This document shows positions 33,929-41,100 of a stretch of 41,955 bases of DNA, in pieces. This DNA comes from Bacteroidales bacterium UBA7009 (GTDB lineage: Bacteria > Bacteroidota > Bacteroidia > Bacteroidales > Paludibacteraceae). The notes under the pieces are model-generated. The model searched no databases. It was not told where the DNA came from and saw only the letters and a program-made list of their open reading frames with translations. Each line of letters opens with the position of its first letter. Positions within the stretch are counted from its first letter, which is position 1. Where the stretch lies: positions 1-41,955 of the forward strand of contig DJXH01000052.1 of the NCBI GenBank assembly GCA_002449665.1, written 5' to 3'. The position numbers were made by a program, and so were the translations under genes.

Positions 33929-35101
33929 CTATTTGTATAAGAAAACTATATGAGCCGGTATGTCGCCCGTGCGTACCGACCACTCGCGTTTGCCATCCTT
34001 GCTGTAGCAATGCAGTTGCCCGGGCGTAACGTAGGTCTTGGCATCTGTCAGGTATATCTGTTTGGTTATCGGATTGACTGCCAAGCCGTAAGGCTTCTGC
34101 AGTTCTGTTTCGGTGCCGTCGCTGACAAAATTGTCGGTTACTTTCGTTCGCGTCTTCACATCCACTATTGCGAATGTGTTCTTCCAAATGCCTGATACAT
34201 AATTGAACTCCGAGCCATAGACATAAAGCGAATCGCCGTCAAGCCAAAGTCCGCTTGCTGCCACGCACATAGAATCTTCGAGTGTATGTGTGGCGGGATT
34301 GACGATATACAGCCGCGAGGGCTGGTCATAGTAGTCGCCGCGTGAGGTTACCCACAGTTGATTGTGCCGGTCTAAAAGTACGTGTTGCAGGTTGCGTGCC
34401 ACTTTGATGCGGCTTGTTTCCTTAAATGTCTCAAGGTCTATTACGGATAGTTCGTCTTCGTAGTTTGGCACCATGTATCCGCCGGAGTTGGCAACGAACA
34501 TATCTTTGCCTGCTACCGCCAACCCGTCCGGCTGAAAGCCGACATGGCAGGTATCGACGGGTTGGAAGGTAGCGGTGTCAAATCGCAGCACATAGCCGCG
34601 TTGTTTGTAGTTTTGGTCTATCAGTACGGGACCGGCGTATGACGTAACATATCCGTATTGCCCGTCAAAACACAGGTAGCGGCAGTTGGGGACGTTTATG
34701 GTGGCAATATGTTTGGCTGTGCGGGCATCCATCACCTCTATGAGGTTAGAGCAGTTGATGACGGCGTAGAGTTTGCTGCCGTATATCTTTATGTCGTTGC
34801 CTACATCGCCGAGCGACTGTGTTACATCGGGATTGGCTGCTTGATATATATTGCGGGTGTAGGTGGCTGCGGCAAAGTCGTAATAGTCAAGCGTGGCTTT
34901 GTTGCTGCCCATATTCCCCTCGTTAAGCAAATAAAAACCTGCGAGTTCGCCCGCTTGCTTGTCGCCTCTCTGCTCTGCCTCCGGCTCTATGTATATCTCG
35001 TCGCCGCGACAAGCAGCAAGCAGGAAGCAAATAGCAAGTAGCAGAACGCTTAAATCACGCAAACTACACAAACTACGTAAAAACATCTGTATCTTTTCCA
35101 T
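33929..35101 (-). CDS. btuG: BtuG-type surface lipoprotein (beta-propeller, cobalamin/cobinamide capture)
   Basis: 390 aa. A long hydrophobic signal with lipobox FLLAAC (Cys31) makes it a lipoprotein. The mature part is a seven-bladed-type beta-propeller with repeats of the YVTN/YncE kind: GFYLLNEGNMGSNKATLDYYDF, SLGDVGNDIKIYGSKLYAVIN, GLAVAGKDMFVANSGG, KPYGLAVNPITKQIYLTDA. BtuG of Bacteroides binds cobalamin and cobinamide at the cell surface and forms a complex with BtuB, handing corrinoid over. The opening of the mature protein is characteristic of BtuG. Its ATG overlaps the btuB stop by one base, and the operon is under a cobalamin riboswitch, so the assignment is well supported. Confidence 0.85.
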   Translation of the reverse strand: MEKIQMFLRSLCSLRDLSVLLLAICFLLAACRGDEIYIEPEAEQRGDKQAGELAGFYLLNEGNMGSNKATLDYYDFAAATYTRNIYQAANPDVTQSLGDVGNDIKIYGSKLYAVINCSNLIEVMDARTAKHIATINVPNCRYLCFDGQYGYVTSYAGPVLIDQNYKQRGYVLRFDTATFQPVDTCHVGFQPDGLAVAGKDMFVANSGGYMVPNYEDELSVIDLETFKETSRIKVARNLQHVLLDRHNQLWVTSRGDYYDQPSRLYIVNPATHTLEDSMCVAASGLWLDGDSLYVYGSEFNYVSGIWKNTFAIVDVKTRTKVTDNFVSDGTETELQKPYGLAVNPITKQIYLTDAKTYVTPGQLHCYSKDGKREWSVRTGDIPAHIVFLYK

Positions 35102-37173
35102 TATATTATGAATCTGACTATCGCTTTGCCGTTTGTTCCGGGCATAGGATAGTTGAGTATGACGTTATATTGTTGGTTAAGCAGGTTGTTCACTTCCGCC
35201 GATACTGACATACGCCAACTTTTGAAGTCGAACATCTTACTTAGAGCAAGGTCGTGTGTGTACCACGGCTGTTCGTAGTTGGCCCGAATGTTGGCGGAGT
35301 TGTGGTAGCGTTCGCCTACATAGATGAATGAGTAGTTGAGCGAGTAGCCGCGCCACTCCACCGAGCCTGTGGCGGAGCAGGAGTGCCAAGGTATATAACT
35401 TATCTGTCCGCCGTAGGTGAGCGGGTCGTTAGGGTCGGTGAAGTCCTGCGCTTTTTGGTAGGTATATGTCACTTGCAAAGAGAAAATTACATCGTGGTTG
35501 AAGTGAAACTTAAGTCCGGCGTTCAAATCCACTCCGCGTATCTCCACATATCCAAGGTTCATCATCATCCAGCGGTACTGCGAGTTGCCTTTGGGCACGG
35601 CTATAATCTTGTTTTTCACTTGGTTAAAGTACCCGTCTGCTTTTATGTGCAGTTCCAACTGACGAAGCGTGTAGTCTGTCAGGCGCAAGTGCTTGGTATA
35701 TTCCACGCCGCCGTCATACTGCGTTGCCTCCTCCGGCTCAAGTTTGGTGTTCCCCATATCCGTGTAGTACAGATCGTTGAAGGTCGGCATTCGGAAAGTC
35801 TGCTTGTAGAAGGCGCGAATAAAAAATTGCTCCGGAAGGTAGGGCTGATAGGAGAGGAAGACGGCCGGTGTGAAGCGCGGTTTTTGTGTCGTGGCTTGCG
35901 GCATTTGCTGCGTAGGGTGTTGCAGGCGGTCGCTTACCATAGTGGCAAGGACGTTCGCTTGCAGGCGTATCCATTTATAGTTGAAAGCTGTGGCGGCGGC
36001 TGCCATACCCGTGTTGCGGCGGGGGAAAACAAAACCCGTCATATTGCCGTCAAGGTGGTTGTACTGCCAGTCGCCGCTTGCCGCAAGTTGCCACCAAGAG
36101 AAGATGTCATACCTGAGCGAGGCGGTGAGATAAACCTCCTGTTGCCAAAAACTATTGTCTATATACATCTGCGTGGTGTCGGGATTGAGGTAGCGCATAA
36201 AGTCGTTGGAGTACTTCGCGCTGACGAGCAAAGCAAGCGTGCGGTTGCCGCCTTCGATGGGGCGTTCTCCAAGTTCCCACTCGTTGTCAAAACTTGCCTG
36301 CACAAAGGCGTTCCTGTCCCACTGCCGTTGGTCGGAGGTCCATACATTGCGCACTATAGCGCGGGGTATGCCTCTTTCTGACTGGTAGAAATAGCCTTTT
36401 GTATGCCATTTGCCATGTGGCAGGTAGCCGAAGAAGCCCGCTTCGGCGCGCACGGCATTGATATCGCCGTTCTGACGTATGCCCGTCGTGTCCCAAGCCA
36501 CCGTGCGGTCTGGGCGCAGACGGTGAATACGAAACTTGTACTTGCCCGATGAATAGAGGTAAGATGCGTTGGCACTGAAATGTATATCGTCCGTTATCTT
36601 CTGCTCATATAGTATTGACGGATTGGCGAGGTGGAACGAACCTGCTTTCATCGTGGCTGTTAGGCTATAGCGTTTACCGTACTTAAACTGCGGTCGTCGC
36701 GTGCGTATATATAAGGTGCCTGCACTGCCATAGTCTTTGGCGGCTTGCAGCAGTTCGCTCTTCTGACCGTTATACAACGCAAGTTCGTCTATGTTCTCCA
36801 TATCAAACTTGCCAAGGTCCACCGTCCCGTTCTGCGCATTACCTATCTCTATGCCGTCATAGAAAACACCGAGATGATGCGTTCCCATCGAACGTATATC
36901 AACCGTCTTGATGCCGCCCACGCCGCCGTAGTCTTTTATCTGCACGCCGGAGAAATAGCGCAGCGCATCTGCCACGCTCTGTACGCTCAGTTGCTGTAGT
37001 TTGCTGCCGTCAAGCCTCTGCACGGGGATAATGGGCTTGTCCTGCCTCGTGGCTGTTACCTCCACCTCGTCTATGGTAAAACTGCGGACAATAGAGTCAA
37101 CAGCCGGTGGCGTAGCCTCGGCGTGCAGCACAACAAAGAGTGTCAGAATAATGTAAACTATTGTCTTTCTCAT
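35101..37173 (-). CDS. btuB: TonB-dependent cobalamin receptor BtuB
   Basis: Outer-membrane 22-strand beta-barrel transporter for corrinoids, 690 aa. Signal peptide 1-20. Residues 30-150 are the plug: FTIDEVEVTATRQDKPIIPVQRLDG, LSVQSVADALRYFSGVQIKDYG, KTVDIRSMG, and NIDELALYNGQ. The barrel fills the rest, with LEPEEATQYDGGVEY and the C-terminal aromatic VRFII. No carboxypeptidase-like N-terminal extension is present, unlike SusC types. It is the first gene behind the cobalamin riboswitch (37325-37452); substrate choice follows from that and from btuG next to it. Confidence 0.9.
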   Translation of the reverse strand: MRKTIVYIILTLFVVLHAEATPPAVDSIVRSFTIDEVEVTATRQDKPIIPVQRLDGSKLQQLSVQSVADALRYFSGVQIKDYGGVGGIKTVDIRSMGTHHLGVFYDGIEIGNAQNGTVDLGKFDMENIDELALYNGQKSELLQAAKDYGSAGTLYIRTRRPQFKYGKRYSLTATMKAGSFHLANPSILYEQKITDDIHFSANASYLYSSGKYKFRIHRLRPDRTVAWDTTGIRQNGDINAVRAEAGFFGYLPHGKWHTKGYFYQSERGIPRAIVRNVWTSDQRQWDRNAFVQASFDNEWELGERPIEGGNRTLALLVSAKYSNDFMRYLNPDTTQMYIDNSFWQQEVYLTASLRYDIFSWWQLAASGDWQYNHLDGNMTGFVFPRRNTGMAAAATAFNYKWIRLQANVLATMVSDRLQHPTQQMPQATTQKPRFTPAVFLSYQPYLPEQFFIRAFYKQTFRMPTFNDLYYTDMGNTKLEPEEATQYDGGVEYTKHLRLTDYTLRQLELHIKADGYFNQVKNKIIAVPKGNSQYRWMMMNLGYVEIRGVDLNAGLKFHFNHDVIFSLQVTYTYQKAQDFTDPNDPLTYGGQISYIPWHSCSATGSVEWRGYSLNYSFIYVGERYHNSANIRANYEQPWYTHDLALSKMFDFKSWRMSVSAEVNNLLNQQYNVILNYPMPGTNGKAIVRFII

Positions 37174-37180
37174 CGTCTAA

Positions 37181-37195
37181 CCCCAGTCCTCGGGG
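37181..37195 (-). promoter_or_regulatory. hairpin at the btuB ribosome-binding region
   Basis: On the minus strand CCCCGAGGACTGGGG forms a 4-bp G-C stem about 8 bases before the btuB ATG, covering the only purine-rich stretch near the start. It could act as a translational switch in the riboswitch expression platform. A larger pairing AACGGCA/TGCCGTT lies just upstream (about 37211-37266). Confidence 0.45.
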
Positions 37196-37324
37196 GCAGT
37201 AACGTACCCGAACGGCAAAAAGTCGTCTTCTGACTTATCTCTTTTGTTGCAACTTTGTCTGCCGTTTTAGTTTGTCATTTTTTTATTGACATCATACTTT
37301 ACGACAGCGGTGCAACTTGGTGAT

Positions 37325-37452
37325 TGCCATTGCCTTCCCGAACTTTTATCGCACGTATGCAGTTCCATATCCAGTGGCATAAGATTCAAGCAATCAGCTG
37401 TAAGAGAAACACAGCAGCGGGTCTGTGCAGGAGTCTCACCTGCTTCCGTTTC
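37325..37452 (-). promoter_or_regulatory. cobalamin riboswitch
   Basis: Minus-strand leader of btuB. Conserved blocks in order: GGTGAGACTCCTGCACAGAC and CCGC (37417-37440), matching the GGTG...CCTGCAC...CCCGC core; GCCACTG (37372-37378); and GGGAAGGC (37332-37339), typical of cobalamin aptamers. The usual 3' B12 box (AGCCAGGAGACCTGCC-like) is divergent here. A promoter sits directly upstream and btuB 150 bases downstream, so the switch should lower expression of the whole five-gene operon when cobalamin is abundant. Borders are approximate. Confidence 0.85.
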
Positions 37453-37464
37453 TTTTTGCGGCTG

Positions 37465-37496
37465 CAAAGGTAGTGCGAAAAAAAAAACTATGCAAA
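37465..37496 (-). promoter_or_regulatory. promoter of the cobalamin operon
   Basis: Minus strand -33 TTTG (37493-37496), 20-bp spacer, -7 TACCTTTG (37465-37472). Transcription would start near 37458, just before the riboswitch. Confidence 0.75.
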
Positions 37497-37540
37497 TTTT
37501 TGCAAAGTTTTTCTTCTTAAGCTTGTTTCCGACATGTGGT

Positions 37541-37573
37541 AGCGCAAAAGGGGTCGTTTGATTGCTCCACCAT
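37541..37573. repeat. left arm of a long inverted repeat
   Basis: Core 37546-37564 (AAAAGGGGTCGTTTGATTG) is perfectly inverted at 37830-37848. Flanks AGCG (37541-37544) and CACCAT (37568-37573) also match the right arm apart from one mismatch and a 2-base difference in length. Confidence 0.9.
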
Positions 37574-37752
37574 ATAACGACAATAATAGGCAGGATTATT
37601 AACCGGAAAAATCAGGGCGAAACCACAAACGCGCGGCTGTTAAGATGTTGATAAAATTGCAGGTATAAGCGTGTAATTTTGATTAAAATTCCTCAAAAAG
37701 AGCCAAAATAAAGCAAAATGCTACATAAAAATGCAAAAATCTTTACAAAAAA

Positions 37753-37784
37753 CTTGCATTTATGCACGGTTTGCCCTATCTTTG
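37753..37784 (+). promoter_or_regulatory. promoter inside the inverted-repeat segment
   Basis: -33 CTTG (37753-37756, one mismatch to TTTG), 20-bp spacer, -7 TATCTTTG (37777-37784). Transcription would start near 37790, run through the right arm of the inverted repeat and give a leader of about 400 nt before ATG 38197. Confidence 0.7.
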
Positions 37785-37822
37785 CAGCCGATATAAAGAA
37801 TGAAACCGATAAAGGCGAACGG

Positions 37823-37853
37823 ATGGTGTCAATCAAACGACCCCTTTTCCGCT
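37823..37853. repeat. right arm of the long inverted repeat
   Basis: Inverted copy of 37541-37573: CAATCAAACGACCCCTTTT (37830-37848) is the perfect 19-base core, with ATGGTG (37823-37828) and CGCT (37850-37853) as outer matches. Confidence 0.9.
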
Positions 37854-38021
37854 CCAAGTCTAAGATGATTTGACAGGTTATTTATGCCGTAAAAAGCGAT
37901 ATTACCGCTTGTTTTTGTGTCCGTTGAGCATCTATATGAACAGGAACTGAAACGGAACTGAACAGGAACAGCGGTGGGAAACACACTATACGGATACTAT
38001 ACCTTTACTTATAGGATAGCC

Positions 38022-38140
38022 ATCCCATGCGGACAGAAAATGGGATATGAAATAAGCGTTCATATATCATCACCGATTCAATCGGTGATACCCACACCCA
38101 CTGCGAGTGTCAATATAAATCAAGCAATACCATTGCTTGA
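38022..38140 (+). promoter_or_regulatory. row of hairpins in the leader of the InlB-repeat gene
   Basis: Four clear stems follow one another: ATCCCAT/ATGGGAT (38022-38046), ATATGAA/TTCATAT (38045-38065), ATCACCGATT/AATCGGTGAT (38069-38089, 1-base loop) and TCAAGCAAT/ATTGCTTGA (38120-38140). The first two overlap by two bases and may compete. Upstream, 37939-37972 holds short degenerate repeats of GGAACTGAA. A GTG-started frame of 65 codons (37974-38171) crosses these stems, but no ribosome site supports it. A structured 5' leader is the better reading; role unknown. Confidence 0.5.
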
Positions 38141-38196
38141 ACCATATAATGTTAAAACTAAACCAAAATAATATTAACCCTCAAAAACTTACAACT

Positions 38197-41100
38197 ATGA
38201 AAAAGCTTTTCTCTATTTTCTGCTGTCTCTTGCTCTCCGCAAGCATGGTAACACAGGCACAGGAATCTCCTATTAGAGATGCCGATGTGTCTGCAACATC
38301 GTCGCAAATCATTGCGGATGAAACAGAATTATTAGATGATGGCATCTATGTAGGCGATGTGACATGTCCAAGAAAGGCTCCTGCTGCTACTGCATACGCA
38401 ATGATGAAGAATTCTACCGTGCAATACGCGGAAATTATGAAATTATCAACCACTAATTGTTACAAGATTATTATTAAGGTTGCTAATAATTACGGTGGTG
38501 CTGTAAAAACCGGTTTTGTTGTAACTTCATTCAATACTGGTTCAAATACAAAAATTGGCGGAAATCACCAATTTAGTTCCACTTACAGCAATTGTTCAGA
38601 GTCTGATAACTGGTTTGTTCAGAATTATTCAAGTTCATCAAATGCTCTTTATGTGGATAACCCTTATGGCTATATCCAATTTACTTACCAAAGTATGGGA
38701 GCAGACGGATATCCTATTTATAGAATATACATACACGATTGCTATGGATATACATATAATAACGGTTGTATAAATTGGAAGTCGAGTGGAGCTATCTTCA
38801 GTTGGGATAACAATGTGTCGGTTCACCCAATGGATGCGAATAAGGATAGAATAGACTTTACTGACTATTACACCATTTCTGTGTCCTCCAATAATAATTC
38901 TTACGGAACAGTAAGCGGTGGTGGTACGTATGCCGCAGGTGCAGCAAGAACTCTTACAGCTTCTGTGGCCAGCAGTAGCTATCAGTTCTTGGGTTGGAAG
39001 AAGAACGGCGGTTCATCGTATGTTTCCACATCAGCTTCATATAATGTTACTGTCAATGGAAATGATTCTTACGTAGCAGAATTTGCTCCTAAAGCTGCTC
39101 CCCAATACACCATCACTACTGCTGTTTCTCCTTCAAATACGTATGGTACGGTAACAGGTGCAGGTTCCTATTATGAAAACAATCCTGCAACTCTTACAGC
39201 CACTTCTGCTAATGAGCATCTCTATATCTTCGACCACTGGTTGAAAGACGGTAACAATTATGCAGGCGGAACAACAATCACCACGACCGTAACGGCTAAT
39301 GCTACATATACTGCCGTATTCCGCAATGCCGCAGAAGGTACAATTACCGGTGTCGCTAATTATGGAACTATCTCGGGTACTGGTCATTATACCGGTGGTT
39401 CAGCTGTAATTTTGACTGTTACCCCCAATAGCGGCTATAAATTTGCTCAATGGAGTGACGGAAACGAGGATAACCCGCGTACGGTCTATGTGGACGGAGA
39501 TGCAACCTATACAGCCCAGTTCACCGATTTGAATCAACCTCTCCTCGCTTCGTTCTCTTGGGAAACAGATAATATTTCTATTGAGACTTATGGAGATGGT
39601 GATGGCTTATGTACCTCTTACTATTCGCCCGCTTCAAAGCAGTTCCATCTTTTGTACGCCAAAGCCAATAATCGCAGCACAAAGAATTATTTAAACTTGA
39701 GTATTCAAAGTTCACAAACCTATATGTGGGGTGATGTCTCATTCTTCAAACCGGGCAGCTATCCTGTAGTAAGTTCTGGATATACAACAGGTTTTTGTGG
39801 CAATAACGGACCGTATTGGTATTGGACACTTGACCAGACAGATGTCTGTGTGGCTTACGGCTATGATAGTTATAATTTGGGATTGAACACGCTGGGTTCG
39901 TATCTGTGCGACAAGAGCGGTAATGCAGATGACGATTCTGACCAGTCGAATTACATCTCTGTTGGTGAAGGCATTACGTGTATCATCGAAGTAGGTGCCA
40001 ACGGCGATCCATATGTGCGTTTGGTTCGTAATACCGACCAACAATGTTTAGTTAGTGTAGGCGACCCCGCAAGCACTCACGCCCTTGCTTGGGATGCTAA
40101 TGGCGGCGAATTGTCAGGCACTTATACTGCTGCAGGCGATTATGAAGAAGGAGCAGCCATCACCGCTCCGACCGCAACCAAAACCGGCTATCATCTCACA
40201 GGCTGGTCACCTGCTTTCACCGGCACAATGCCTGCAAGCGATGTAACGTACGTTGCACAGTGGGAACTCAACACCTACACTGTCACTTTCAAAGTGCACG
40301 ATAACAGTACAGGTTTTGGTACACTGCAAAAGAATAGCGAAACACCGACAACCGAGATAGTCTTTACCGGTGTACCTCACAACACAGCGAAACCCAGTAG
40401 CGCAGGTGGCAATGCTCTCTCATTCCAAAACAGTACTATTACTCCCATTCCTGCGGAAGCGGCAGACGGCTACACCTATGCTTTCCAAGGTTGGAATGGC
40501 GCAACTTCCAAGATTACATCCGACAAAACTATCTCGGCTCGTTTCACACGCACTGCCACAGAATACACTATCACTTACAACAACTATGACATCAGTACAT
40601 ACCCGGGAACACTTACTACGATTTACACTGTAGAGACTCCGACCATCACTCTGCCATTTGCGCCCAATGTAGCCAAAGAGGGCTACACCTTCGGCGGTTG
40701 GTATGACAACGAGGAACTGACCGGCGCGCCCGTAACCACCATAGCACAAGGCTCGACGGGCAACAAAGAGTTCTGGGCTAAGTGGGAAGCCAAGACCTAC
40801 GCTATCACCTACAACGCAGGTGCAAACGGCACCGGTACGGTTGCCGCCGGCGAGAAGACCTACAATGTCAATTGCACATTGTCAAGCAGCACCTTCACCC
40901 GCACGGGCTACACACAGACGGGATGGAGCACGGAGGATGGCGGCAGCAAGGCTTACGACCTCGGCGGCACATACACTGCAAATACAGCCGTCACCCTTTA
41001 TCCGTATTGGGAAATCAATACCTACGACATCACCTTTAAGAATGCGGATGGAACGACACTGAAGAAATTAGATGGAACAACCGATGCGGTCTATTCCGTA

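Larger units (their letters stand above)
37541..37853. other. candidate invertible promoter segment
   Basis: Two inverted arms (37541-37573, 37823-37853) enclose about 265 bp (37565-37829) of AT-rich, gene-free DNA that carries one strong promoter (37753-37784) near the right arm. Size, arm length and promoter location match invertible promoters that phase-switch surface genes in Bacteroides. In the given orientation the promoter faces the InlB-repeat gene at 38197; after inversion it would face the cobalamin operon at about 37610-37617. No recombinase gene is in the window. Inversion itself cannot be seen from one sequence. Confidence 0.6.

Noticed and set aside
37267..37467. 66-codon minus-strand ORF upstream of btuB
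   Set aside because: It lies exactly over the cobalamin riboswitch; the conserved blocks explain the sequence and the product has no protein-like pattern.
37541..37853. Inverted repeat as a transcription terminator or cruciform only
   Set aside because: The arms are 265 bp apart with a promoter between them and no T tract next to either arm, so a terminator hairpin is unlikely.
37939..37972. Short GGAACTGAA repeats as a CRISPR or VNTR
   Set aside because: Only two or three degenerate copies of about 10 bases with no spacers; too short to classify.
37974..38171. 65-codon plus-strand ORF starting with GTG
   Set aside because: It crosses four perfect hairpins, has no ribosome-binding site and no recognisable product.
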